A DNA stretch of 64,000 nucleotides from Myxococcales bacterium (GTDB lineage Bacteria; Myxococcota_A; Polyangia; Haliangiales; Haliangiaceae). Under the pieces are notes generated by a model. The model made no database searches and was not told the origin of the DNA. It saw only the letters and a list, made by a program, of their open reading frames with translations. The position numbers and the translations under genes were made by a program. The DNA lies in assembly GCA_011526095.1 (NCBI GenBank), contig WYBA01000058.1:1-64000 (forward strand), written 5' to 3'. Of this stretch, positions 1 through 7,661 are shown piece after piece; positions within the stretch are counted from its first letter, which is position 1; every line of letters begins with the position of its first letter.

Positions 1-657
1 CCGCCGGTGCACGGCCGCGCCGATCTGCTGCCGCCGGCGCTGCCGTGGGCGTTCGCGAGCCCGCGGCCCGCGCCGCCGCCGCCGCCCGCGCCCCCCGGAC
101 CGCCGCTGATCGTCGGCGACGTGACGCCGCCGCCCGCGCTGGGGCTGCCGGCGCTGGCGCCGCTGCAGCTCGCGACCGGCGCGACCACGCTGCGCGGCGC
201 CGAGGCGACGCCCGAGCGGGTGCTGCGCGCGCTCGCGACCGCCACCTACGCCGAGCTCCACGTCCACGGCCAGGTCGACCTCGGGCTGGCCGACGCGTCG
301 TTCCTCGCGCTCAGCCCCGGCGCCGATCAGCGGTGGGCGCTGACCGCCGGCGACGTCCGCGGCGCGCGGCTGACCGCCGCGCCGACGGTCGTGCTCGCGG
401 CGTGCCGCGCCGCCGAGACCGCGCCGTTCGTCCACGCCCGGTGGAGCCTGCCCGATGCGTTCATCGCGGCCGGCGCGCGCGCGGTGATCGCGCCGGCGGT
501 CGAGATCCCCGACGCGGAGGCCGCGGCGTTCTTCGCCGCGCTCCGCCGCCGGATCGCCGGCGGCGAGGCGCCCGCGGTCGCGCTCGCGGCGCTGCGCGCC
601 GCGTACGTCGCGAAGGACCCGGCGAGCTGGGCCGCGTCGGTCGTGGTGTTCGAGTAG
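1..657 (+). CDS. CHAT-domain (caspase-like) protein, C-terminal part
   Basis: The reading frame is open from the first base, so the gene starts outside the window and only about 218 C-terminal residues are visible. After a proline-rich linker comes a CHAT-type caspase-like fold: LHVHGQ carries the candidate catalytic His (near residue 87 counted from the ATG at 7) and VLAACRAAE the candidate Cys (near residue 133). These are followed by the typical WSLPDAFIAAGARAVIA segment in which CHAT proteins place the last core strands. CHAT peptidases cleave partner proteins, for example gasdermins or type III-E effectors, or act in signalling with TPR domains; the N-terminal sensor part is not visible. 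The gene points towards, and does not overlap, the convergent FHA regulator. The family call is good; substrate and role are unknown. Confidence 0.7.
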   Translation, partial: PPVHGRADLLPPALPWAFASPRPAPPPPPAPPGPPLIVGDVTPPPALGLPALAPLQLATGATTLRGAEATPERVLRALATATYAELHVHGQVDLGLADASFLALSPGADQRWALTAGDVRGARLTAAPTVVLAACRAAETAPFVHARWSLPDAFIAAGARAVIAPAVEIPDAEAAAFFAALRRRIAGGEAPAVALAALRAAYVAKDPASWAASVVVFE

Positions 658-678
658 CGCCGGCGCGGCGCGCCCGCG

Positions 679-2016
679 TCACGCGCGGAACGCGTCGAGG
701 TCGAGGCCGTGGCGCGCCGCGAGCCGGCGGACCTGCGAGCGCGACGTCCGCAGCTCGCGCGCGACCGCCGCGACGTTGCCGCGATGGCGCCGCAGCGCCG
801 CGACGAGCGCGTCGCGGCGGGTCGCGCCCGAGGGCGCGTCGTCGGGGTCGGGCACGGCGGCCGCCGCGGGCGTGCCGGCGGTGCGACCGTCGACGGTGCG
901 GCCGTCGACGGTGTGGTCGACCTCCGTGTCGCCCGGCGCGTCGGTCGCGGGCAGGTCGGCGAGCCGCAGCTCGGTCGCGCCCGTCGCCGCCGTCGCCGCG
1001 CACAGCACCGACACGACGTGCGCGAGCTGGCGCGCGTCGCCCGGCCACGGGTGCGCGAACAACCAGGCGGCGAGCGCCGGCTCGAGCGTGATCGCGCCGG
1101 CGCGGTCGGGCGCGGCGCGGCGGAGCGCGGCGGCGAGCAGCGCGCCGAGGTCGTCGCGGCGGTCGGCCAGCGGCGGTAGCGCCAGCGTCAGCGCACCGCG
1201 CCGGTCGACGACGGCCTCGCGCAGCGCGCCCGCGCCCAGCGGCCGCGCGGTGGCGACGAGCACGCGGACGTCGCGGGCCATGACCTCGTCGAGCGCCGCG
1301 ACGAGGTCGGCCTCGTCGTCGGGCGACAGCGCGCTGGCAAGCTCGATCAGCAGCGTGCCTCCGGCCGCCGCCATCAGCTCGGACGCGGCGGGGACGCGCG
1401 CCGGCGCGCCGGCGTGGAGCGCGACCAGCGCGCCGCGCCGGCCGGACGCGCGGTGGAGCGCCCGCGCGAGGTCCTCCTTGCCCGCGCCCGCCGGCCCGAT
1501 GAGCACGATCGGCGCGGCGGTCGCGGCCGCGGCGCGCGCGCGCGCCAGCGAGGCGGCCAGCGCCGGGTGCAGGCTGTGGAGGGCATCGTCGTCGGACGAC
1601 GGCGCCGCGGGCGCCCCCGGCGGCGCCACCGCGCAGCTCGCGCGCAGCACCCAGAACGTCCGCCCGATGGCGAGCACCTCGCCGTCGTGCAGCGCCGCCG
1701 CGGCGACGCGCGAGCCGTTGACGCGGACCCCGTTGCGCGAGCCCAGGTCCTCGACCTGCCAGGCGCCCGCGCCGTCGCGCACCAGGCGCGCGTGGTGGCG
1801 CGAGATCCACGCGTCGGGGTAGCCCAGCGCGAGCTGACGCTGCCCCGGCTCGCCCACGCGCGCGGCGGTCGCGCGCGCGGCGCGGCCGATCACGACCTCG
1901 CCGACGTCGTCGAGGACGTGGCGCGTGGGCGCGCGCAGCGGCGCGCCCGCGAAGTGCGCGAGGGTCAGCTGCGCGGGCGCCGCCGCGCCATCGGTGGGCC
2001 GTCCGGGGGCAGACAC
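679..2016 (-). CDS. FHA-domain AAA+ regulator related to sigma-54 activators, without GAFTGA
   Basis: The protein has 445 residues. An N-terminal FHA domain (about 30-125, with ISRHHARLV and LGSRNGVRVNG) should bind phosphothreonine on a partner. A AAA+ domain (about 165-350) has a recognisable Walker A GPAGAGKE at 173 and a weak Walker B region (GGTLLIELAS). A Fis-type helix-turn-helix lies at about 398-445 (GNVAAVARELRTSRSQVRR). FHA-bEBPs of this design are common in myxobacteria, where Ser/Thr kinases control them. Here the stretch between Walker A and Walker B is only about 40 residues and the GAFTGA loop that contacts sigma-54 is absent. It may therefore act as a DNA-binding regulator independent of sigma-54. 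It is convergent with the CHAT gene. DNA targets are unknown. Confidence 0.8.
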   Translation of the reverse strand: MSAPGRPTDGAAAPAQLTLAHFAGAPLRAPTRHVLDDVGEVVIGRAARATAARVGEPGQRQLALGYPDAWISRHHARLVRDGAGAWQVEDLGSRNGVRVNGSRVAAAALHDGEVLAIGRTFWVLRASCAVAPPGAPAAPSSDDDALHSLHPALAASLARARAAAATAAPIVLIGPAGAGKEDLARALHRASGRRGALVALHAGAPARVPAASELMAAAGGTLLIELASALSPDDEADLVAALDEVMARDVRVLVATARPLGAGALREAVVDRRGALTLALPPLADRRDDLGALLAAALRRAAPDRAGAITLEPALAAWLFAHPWPGDARQLAHVVSVLCAATAATGATELRLADLPATDAPGDTEVDHTVDGRTVDGRTAGTPAAAAVPDPDDAPSGATRRDALVAALRRHRGNVAAVARELRTSRSQVRRLAARHGLDLDAFRA

Positions 2017-2065
2017 GTCGCGGCGATCTTCGCCGAGGCGGCGCGGGCGCGCCAGCCTCGGCGGC

Positions 2066-2746
2066 TCACGGCGCGGCGGGCGCGGCCAGCACGCGGCCCT
2101 CGAGCCCGAACATCAGCGTGCCGCGCGCGGCGAACCCGGGGACGGACCACGCCGCGCCCGTGATCGCGCCGAACGCGTCGAACCGCAGCTCGTCCCCGGT
2201 GTGCGCGACCTCGACGGTCACGCCAGACGGGTCGAGCGGCGGCGGCGGCAGCTCGATCAGCAGGTCGTCGACGCGCAGCGCCCAGTCGATCACCAGCGTC
2301 GGCGAGCCCTGGCACCGCACCTGCTCGTCGAGCTCGTCCCACGCGGCGGCGCAGTCCAGCGGCGCCGCGAGCCCGACGTGCAGCGCGGCGAGCGACACCG
2401 CGACGCGATCGCCCTCGCCCGGCAGCAGCGGGATGTCGAGGAGCATCGCCGACAGGTCGACCTCGAGCCGGTCGTCGTCGGCCAGCGCCGAGGCCCGCCC
2501 GAAGTCGAGCGTGATCGGGACCCACAGATCGCGCTGCTCGCCGAACGCGGTGAACGTCCACGCCAGCAGCATCGTGGAGCGCCCGGGGTCGAGGTCGAAG
2601 TGGACGCCGTCCGCACCGGAGGCGGCGAGCAGCTCGCGCGCGGTTGGCGCGAGGTCGTCCTCGGGGTCGGCGCACGCGGGCGCCCCCGCGACCGCGGCGG
2701 CCACCGCGGCGAGCCTGGCGAAGCGATGGATGACGGGCGTGCGCAT
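2066..2746 (-). CDS. Exported protein of unknown function, possible lipoprotein
   Basis: This is a 226-residue protein not recognised as a known family. The ATG at 2746 was chosen because a strong ribosome site (AGGAGGGGGAG) precedes it; the frame stays open far upstream only as a shadow of the buf genes. The N-terminus is a signal peptide (basic start, then LAAVAAAVAGAPAC) with a poor lipobox. The mature part is acidic, rich in beta-strand-like alternation, and has two further cysteines (PLDCAAAW and QVRCQG) that could form a disulfide. It lies 134 bp downstream of the bufferin operon, after a possible terminator, so membership of that operon is doubtful. Location is periplasm or envelope. 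Confidence 0.65.
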   Translation of the reverse strand: MRTPVIHRFARLAAVAAAVAGAPACADPEDDLAPTARELLAASGADGVHFDLDPGRSTMLLAWTFTAFGEQRDLWVPITLDFGRASALADDDRLEVDLSAMLLDIPLLPGEGDRVAVSLAALHVGLAAPLDCAAAWDELDEQVRCQGSPTLVIDWALRVDDLLIELPPPPLDPSGVTVEVAHTGDELRFDAFGAITGAAWSVPGFAARGTLMFGLEGRVLAAPAAP

Positions 2747-2826
2747 GGCTCCCCCTCCTGCGTGGTTGGTGTCTGGTCGTGCATCGGGCGTGCCCGCGGA
2801 GGAGGCGCGAGGCCGGCAACGCTTGC

Positions 2827-2848
2827 CGCCGCGGCACACGCCGCGGCG
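2827..2848 (-). terminator. Possible terminator after the bufferin operon
   Basis: A perfect 8-bp inverted repeat (CGCCGCGG / CCGCGGCG) with a 6-nt loop lies 30-55 bp past the stop of bufC in the direction of transcription. No T-tract follows, as is usual in very GC-rich genomes, so this is only a structural guess. Confidence 0.35.
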
Positions 2849-2880
2849 ACGCCCGCGCACGGATTGCGCGCCCGCCGCGG

Positions 2881-3633
2881 TCAGTCGCCCGCGAGCAGCG
2901 CCGCGTCGAGCCACCGCAGCAGCAGCTCGACCGCGCGCGCCTCGGGCGCGGGGTGGTCCGCCAGCGCCTCGCACGCGGCGGCGAACGTCAGCCCGTCGAC
3001 CAGCCGCGACACCACGCCCGCCTCGTCGGCCTCGAGCGTGCGGTGCACGACCGTGACGTCGCGCCGCCACACCACGACCGCGCGCCCCGGCGCCGCGGCC
3101 GGCGCGGGCGCGGGCCGCTCGTCCTCGAGCGCGTCCCACAGCTCGTCGGCGTTGCTGGTCATCGTCACCACCCGCGCCGACGGCACCAGCCGCAGCCGCA
3201 GCCCGGGGAAGTCCTCCGGCGCCCGCGCTGCGACGTCGGCGCGCGCCAGCGGCGTGATATCCGCGCCGCCGTCGAACGCCTCGAGCCGCGCGCGCTCCAG
3301 CGCCGCGAGGTCGACGACGTGCGCCGGCTCGCCCTGCGCGGCGAGCCAGCGCGCCAGCGGCGCGCCGACCTCGCGCAGCGACGGATGAGCCGGGGGGTGC
3401 GCGCGCAGGTACGCCGGCACCCACGGGCGCAGCGATCCCACGAGCGCGTCGAGCTTGGGGTGATCGTGCACCAGCACGTCCGCGATCCGCGCGGTGTACG
3501 CGTACGCGTAGACGCCGAGGCGATCGCGCGCCGGGACGCCGCCGTCGACCACGAGCCCCGAGGCCGACTCGACCGGCGCGGCGCCGGTGATCGCGGCGTG
3601 CAGCGCGCGCAGCGTGTCCGCCAGCCGCGTCAC
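2881..3633 (-). CDS. bufC: BufC-like partner protein (DUF2063, HvfC family)
   Basis: The protein has 250 residues, starting at the GTG at 3633 that overlaps the bufB stop as GTGA (translational coupling). The N-terminal half matches the DUF2063 pattern: LRALHAAITG, then RLGVYAYAYTARIADVLVHDHPKL in two pieces, a PAYLRAHPP segment and a C-terminal winged-helix-like part ending LLRWLDAALL. In bufferin and related MNIO systems this protein partners the DUF692 enzyme and helps recognise the precursor peptide; the domain was once annotated as putative DNA-binding. The gene order A-B-C is the classical one. The call rests on motif layout plus neighbours and is quite secure. Confidence 0.85.
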   Translation of the reverse strand: MTRLADTLRALHAAITGAAPVESASGLVVDGGVPARDRLGVYAYAYTARIADVLVHDHPKLDALVGSLRPWVPAYLRAHPPAHPSLREVGAPLARWLAAQGEPAHVVDLAALERARLEAFDGGADITPLARADVAARAPEDFPGLRLRLVPSARVVTMTSNADELWDALEDERPAPAPAAAPGRAVVVWRRDVTVVHRTLEADEAGVVSRLVDGLTFAAACEALADHPAPEARAVELLLRWLDAALLAGD

Positions 3634-4457
3634 GCCCGCGCCTCCGCCGCGAGCGCGCGCGCGCGCCCGAGCTCGGCCACCAGCTCGTCGAGCGGCGGGA
3701 TCGCGTCGTCGCGCTCGAGGCACGTCGCGGCGCCGGGGAACCGCCGCGCCGCGTCCTCGTAGAGCGCCCACACCGCGTCGCACACCGGCGCGTCGTGGGT
3801 GTCGATCCGCAGCGCGCCGCCGGCGCCGAGGCTGTGCCCGGCGAGGTGCAGGTACACGACCGCGTCCGCCGGGATCGCCGCGAGGTAGGCCGCCGCGTCC
3901 CAGCCGTGGTTGGCGCACGAGACGTAGACATTGTTGACGTCGAGCAACAGGCCGCAACCGGTGCGCCGCGCCAGCGCCGCCAGCAGCTCCGCCTCGCCCA
4001 GCTCCGCCCCGGCGAGCTCGACGTAGGACGACGGGTTCTCCAGCACGAGCCGGCGCCCGAGCCGCGCCTGCACCGCGTCGACCCGGCGCGCGACGTGGTC
4101 GAGCGCCTCCTCGGTGTACGGCAGCGGCAGCAGGTCGTGGACGTTGTGCCCGCCCAGCCCGGTCCAGCACAGGTGGTCCGACACCGCGGCCGGCTCGACC
4201 TCCGCGCACAGCGCGGCGACCGCGTCGAGGTACCGCGCGTCGAGCGGATCGGTCGAGCCGATCGACAGCGACACGCCGTGCAGCACGACGGGGTAGCGCG
4301 CGCGGACCTCGCGCAGCACCCGGCGCGGGTTGCCGCCGTCGACGAGGAAGTTCTCGGTGATCACCTCGAACCAGTCGACGCCGGCGACCGCGCCGTCCAT
4401 CGCGGCGCGGTGGTGCGGCTTGCGCAGCCCGAGCCCGAACCCGCGCACGCCGTCCAC
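3630..4457 (-). CDS. bufB: BufB, DUF692/MNIO multinuclear iron oxidase
   Basis: A 275-residue TIM-barrel enzyme of the MNIO (DUF692) family, which uses two or three iron ions and O2 to convert precursor cysteines into thiooxazole-type rings or related modifications. The metal-ligand motifs are all visible: VVLHGVSLSIG (His60), SDHLCW (His95), LENPSSY (Glu140), LLLDVNNVYVS (Asp173, Asn176), HLAGH (His204/208), DTHD (Asp219/His221) and LERDD (Glu248). Length is normal for the family. It starts one base after the bufA stop region and its stop overlaps the bufC start, giving a tight bufABC operon. The substrate is expected to be the adjacent Cys-rich BufA. It is a cytoplasmic enzyme; the exact modification is not known from sequence. 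Confidence 0.93.
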   Translation of the reverse strand: MDGVRGFGLGLRKPHHRAAMDGAVAGVDWFEVITENFLVDGGNPRRVLREVRARYPVVLHGVSLSIGSTDPLDARYLDAVAALCAEVEPAAVSDHLCWTGLGGHNVHDLLPLPYTEEALDHVARRVDAVQARLGRRLVLENPSSYVELAGAELGEAELLAALARRTGCGLLLDVNNVYVSCANHGWDAAAYLAAIPADAVVYLHLAGHSLGAGGALRIDTHDAPVCDAVWALYEDAARRFPGAATCLERDDAIPPLDELVAELGRARALAAEARA

Positions 4458-4458
4458 G

Positions 4459-4845
4459 CTACTTGGTCGCGACGACGGTGCCGCCCTTCGCCTTGCACTC
4501 CTCCTCGGTCATCGTCAGCACGCCCTTGCCCTTGCACTCGTTCATGCCGCCGCAGCCGTGGCCTTCCTGCTTGCAGGTGCCCTGGCCCTTGCACGCGTTG
4601 ACGCCGGTGCAGTCGACCTTGGACACCTTCTCGGCCGGCGGCTCGGCGGGCGGCGCGACCTGGGCGCCCGCGCCCGGGTCCGGCTTGCCCGCCTCGGGCT
4701 TCTTGTCCGCGTCCTTCGCGGGCCCCGGCGCCGGCTGCTTGGCCGCGGGCTGGTTGGCCGGCTTGTCTTCCTTCTTCTCGCAGGCCGAGGCGAACAGCGC
4801 CCCGGCGGCGAACGCGATCACGGCACCCGTCTTCACGTGGTTCAC
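4459..4845 (-). CDS. bufA: BufA bufferin precursor peptide, probably lipid-anchored
   Basis: A 128-residue precursor. The GTG at 4845 is preferred because GGAGG lies five bases upstream; a GTG at 4836 and a start at 4878 are alternatives. A signal peptide ends in LFASAC (Cys22), which could be a lipobox. A Lys/Pro/Ala-rich linker (23-75) follows, then a compact Cys-rich core with Cys at 79, 85, 91, 98, 104 and 117 (VDCTGVNACKGQGTCK, GCGGMNECKGKG, EEECKAKGG). Regular six- or seven-residue Cys spacing and repeated CKG units match the BufA2-like bufferins, secreted metallophores modified by MNIO enzymes and linked to copper stress. Its neighbours are bufB and bufC downstream and a divergent diheme peroxidase 32 bp away. 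The ligand metal is inferred. Confidence 0.85.
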   Translation of the reverse strand: MNHVKTGAVIAFAAGALFASACEKKEDKPANQPAAKQPAPGPAKDADKKPEAGKPDPGAGAQVAPPAEPPAEKVSKVDCTGVNACKGQGTCKQEGHGCGGMNECKGKGVLTMTEEECKAKGGTVVATK

Positions 4846-4877
4846 GAGGTCCTCCGAGTTGAGGCGGCAAGATACCA

Positions 4878-6224
4878 TTGGCTCCCGTGCTTCGCCCGCT
4901 GCTGCTGCTCGCCGCCCTGACCGCGTGCGACGCCAAGAAGGACGCGGCCCCGCCGGGCCCGGCGCCGGCGCCGGCGCCCTCGCCCTCTCAGGGCGACGCC
5001 GCGCTCACCCCCGACGAGCGCGCCCGGCTCGCGACGTTCTCGCCGCTGCCCGCGGTGCCGCCCGACCCGACCAACCGGTACGCGGACGACCCGCGCGCCG
5101 CGGCGCTCGGCCAGATGCTGTTCTTCGACCCGGACCTGTCAGGCCCGCTGCTCGAGGCGAGCGCGCTCGGCGAGGGCGGCGCGCGCGGCAAGGTCTCGTG
5201 CCGCACGTGCCACGGCGGGCCCGCGCTCGACGACCAGCACTCGCGCCCCAACCACACCTCGGTCGGCGCGAAGCGGGGCGGGCGCAACACGCCGCCCGCG
5301 CTCAACGCGTCGTTCTACCGCTGGACCAACTGGGGCGGCCGGTTCGACTCGCAGTGGTCGCTCGTGCTCGGCGCGATCGAGAACCCCGAGGTCATGAACG
5401 GCACGCGGCTCGCCGTCGCACACACGCTCGCCGCGACGTACCGCGCCGAGTACGACGCGCTGTTCGACGACGCGCCGCTGGACCCCGCGCTCGGTGCGGG
5501 CGCCCCCGGCGCCGCCGGCGCGGCGCGGTTCCCGCCCGACGGCAAGCCGAAGCCGGCCGGCGCCGCGCCCGGCGCGTGGGAGGCGATGGCCGAGGCCGAC
5601 CGCGCCCACGTCGATCGCGTGTTCGCGAACGCGGGCAAGGCGGTCGCCGCGTACCTGCGCCTGCTCGTCGCGCGCGACGCGCCGTTCGACCGGTTCGTCG
5701 CCGGCGACGACGCGGCGCTCTCGCCCGCCGCGCGCCGCGGCGCGAAGCTGTTCCTCGCCCACTGCGCGTCGTGCCACGCCGGCCCGCACTTCTCCGACGA
5801 CGAGTTCCACGCGATCGGCGTCGCGCAGTTCGGCGACGGCGTGCCCGCGGTCGATCTCGGCCGGTTCACCGACGTCGCGCCGCTGCTCGCCAGCCGGTTC
5901 CACACCGCCGGGCCGCACAGCGACGGCCCGGGGCGACTCGACGGCGTCGCGCAGGAGCCGTCGCAGCGCGGCCGGTTCCGCACGCCGACCTTGCGCAACG
6001 TCGCCGTCACCGCGCCGTACATGCACGCCGGCCAGCACCCCTCGCTCGAGGCGGTCGTGCGCTTCTACAACGTCGGCGGCGGCCGCGTGCCGGACATCGA
6101 GAAGTCTCCCGACATGAAGCCACTCGGGCTCACCGACGAGCAGCAGGCGGACCTCGTCGCGTTCCTGGAATCTCTGACCGACACCGCGCTCCCCGCGGCG
6201 CTGCTCGTCGACACCTCGCGCTGA
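4878..6224 (+). CDS. MauG/cytochrome c peroxidase-type diheme lipoprotein
   Basis: A 448-residue diheme protein. Starts at TTG 4878 or GTG 4887 both give a signal peptide ending in the lipobox LTAC, so it should be lipid-anchored and face the periplasm. Two c-type heme sites are visible: SCRTCHGG (CxxCH at 108-112) and HCASCHAGPH (296-300). The C-terminal TLRNVAVTAPYMHAG segment, with Met near 382, and a following RFYNVGGG are standard for the MauG/CcpA family. Such enzymes reduce H2O2 or oxidise protein Tyr/Trp through high-valent hemes. It diverges from bufA across only 32 bp, so the two probably share control, and it precedes a second diheme gene (mbnH). Substrate unknown: peroxide detoxification or modification of a neighbour protein. 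Confidence 0.88.
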   Translation: MAPVLRPLLLLAALTACDAKKDAAPPGPAPAPAPSPSQGDAALTPDERARLATFSPLPAVPPDPTNRYADDPRAAALGQMLFFDPDLSGPLLEASALGEGGARGKVSCRTCHGGPALDDQHSRPNHTSVGAKRGGRNTPPALNASFYRWTNWGGRFDSQWSLVLGAIENPEVMNGTRLAVAHTLAATYRAEYDALFDDAPLDPALGAGAPGAAGAARFPPDGKPKPAGAAPGAWEAMAEADRAHVDRVFANAGKAVAAYLRLLVARDAPFDRFVAGDDAALSPAARRGAKLFLAHCASCHAGPHFSDDEFHAIGVAQFGDGVPAVDLGRFTDVAPLLASRFHTAGPHSDGPGRLDGVAQEPSQRGRFRTPTLRNVAVTAPYMHAGQHPSLEAVVRFYNVGGGRVPDIEKSPDMKPLGLTDEQQADLVAFLESLTDTALPAALLVDTSR

Positions 6225-6302
6225 CTGGCCCCGCGGGCCGACGAGGTGCGTAAAAATGCCTCGATGCGCGCGCGCGCGCGCGGCGTTAGGGTGCGCACGT
6301 CG

Positions 6303-6662
6303 ATGTCGTACCGGAGCCTGCAGCGCGTCAGCCTGCTGGCCGTCGTGGCCGCGGCCTTCGTCGTGGCGCCGATCGCCGCGCGCGCCGCCGCGGGCGTCCG
6401 CAGCGACGAGGTCGCGTGCTGCTGCCCGGATCCGTCGGCGTGCCAGTGCCACGACCACGAGGACGACGGCCCGCGCCCCGACGCCCAGGTCCGCAAGTGC
6501 GGCCAGGACGGCGAGCTGATCTCGCCGGTGGTCGTGCTCGCCGTCGTCCCCACGGCGCCGCCCCGCCTGCCGCCCGCGCCGCGCGCGCACCGCGCGCCGT
6601 CACCGCGCCTTGTCCCCGCGCCTGCAGATCGACCGATCCGTCCGGTGACGCCGCCGTTCTAG
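6303..6662 (+). CDS. Small exported Cys/His-rich protein
   Basis: A 119-residue protein not recognised as a known family. The ATG at 6303 is preferred over 6246 because it directly precedes a clean signal peptide (LLAVVAAAFVVAPIAARA). The mature N-terminus has a dense thiol/imidazole/carboxylate cluster, CCCPDPSACQCHDHEDD, and another Cys in VRKCGQDG, then a Pro/Arg-rich tail without features. The cluster looks like a soft-metal site. Position between two diheme genes and in front of mbnP suggests a role in the copper island, but this is inference. The ribosome site is weak. It could also be a heme- or redox-related envelope protein. Confidence 0.55.
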   Translation: MSYRSLQRVSLLAVVAAAFVVAPIAARAAAGVRSDEVACCCPDPSACQCHDHEDDGPRPDAQVRKCGQDGELISPVVVLAVVPTAPPRLPPAPRAHRAPSPRLVPAPADRPIRPVTPPF

Positions 6663-6806
6663 CGGCGCGCGCGTCCCGCTCGATCCCGATCCTCGACGAC
6701 GCCCGGCGTCGCCGCGACGCCGCCATGCGCGGCGCACCGCGCGCGCCTGCGCCGTCCCCCCGTCCGCATCCACGCGGCGCGGCCCCGCCGCGCCAGGAGC
6801 CTCATC

Positions 6807-7661
6807 ATGTCCGCAGCTCGCGACTCGCTTCACCCGGTCACCGTCACCTCCGCCCTCGCCCACGCCCTCGTCCTCGCCGCCGCCCTCGCCGGCTGCGGTG
6901 ACGACAGCGGCGGCCACGACGACGACCACGACCACCCCGACGCCGCCGTCGAGACGCCCGACGCCGAGCCGCCCCCCGACGGCGCCGGCACCGCCGCGCT
7001 CACCGTCGGCTACGCCCACCTCGTCGACGGCGCGCCCGTCACGATCGGCACCGAGACGCCGTACACCAACGCCGCGGGCAACGCCTACGGCGTCACCGTC
7101 GTCCGCTACTTCCTCAGCGACCTGGTCCTCACGTACGCCGACGACACCGAGCACGAGGTGGCGGGCGCGTACTACGTCGACCACGACCTGCCCGAGACGA
7201 TGACCCGCGCCCTCGCCGACGTCCCGACCGGCGAGCTCGCCTCGGTGCGGTTCGTGTTCGGGGTGCCGCCGGCGCTCAACGTCACCGGCGCGTTCACCGC
7301 GCCGCCGGAGTCGCTGATGGAGTGGCCCGAGATGATGGGCGGCGGCTACCACCACATGAAGTTCGAGGGTCGCTACGTCAACGAGGCCGCCGAGCCGTTC
7401 CAGTTCCGCGCCCACAGCGGCCCGCTCAGCGGCACCGACTACACGTTCGAGGTCGTGCTCGACGCCACCGGCCACGAGGTCACCGCCGACGGCGCGAGCC
7501 TGACGATCGAGATGAACCTCGAGGAGTGGTTCGAGAACCCCAACACCTGGGACCTCAACGACTTCTTCTACACCGGCCACATGGGGATCATGAACGACGC
7601 GGCGGCGCAGCTCTCGCTGTCGCAGAACGGCGCCGGCGTGTTCACGCTGGGTGCGCCATGA
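6807..7661 (+). CDS. mbnP: MbnP family copper-binding lipoprotein
   Basis: A 284-residue lipoprotein. AGGAG seven bases before the ATG supports the start, and the signal peptide ends in LAGC (Cys30). The mature protein opens with an Asp/His-rich stretch (GGHDDDHDHPD) and continues as an MbnP beta-sandwich: VRYFLSDLVLTY, VRFVFGVPPALN and the signature MEWPEMMGGGYHHMKFEG. In methanotroph MbnP a Trp is converted to kynurenine by MbnH and takes part in Cu(I) binding; Trp173 in the WPEMM motif is a good candidate, to be tested. The stop overlaps the mbnH start as ATGA. Together they form the usual two-gene MbnPH unit, found far beyond methanobactin producers. Periplasmic or outer-envelope copper scavenging is the likely role. 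Confidence 0.9.
   Translation: MSAARDSLHPVTVTSALAHALVLAAALAGCGDDSGGHDDDHDHPDAAVETPDAEPPPDGAGTAALTVGYAHLVDGAPVTIGTETPYTNAAGNAYGVTVVRYFLSDLVLTYADDTEHEVAGAYYVDHDLPETMTRALADVPTGELASVRFVFGVPPALNVTGAFTAPPESLMEWPEMMGGGYHHMKFEGRYVNEAAEPFQFRAHSGPLSGTDYTFEVVLDATGHEVTADGASLTIEMNLEEWFENPNTWDLNDFFYTGHMGIMNDAAAQLSLSQNGAGVFTLGAP

Noticed and set aside
2066..3931. 621-residue minus-strand frame
   Set aside because: Only the part from 2746 down has a ribosome site, signal peptide and plausible protein; the rest is antiframe of the bufB and bufC genes.
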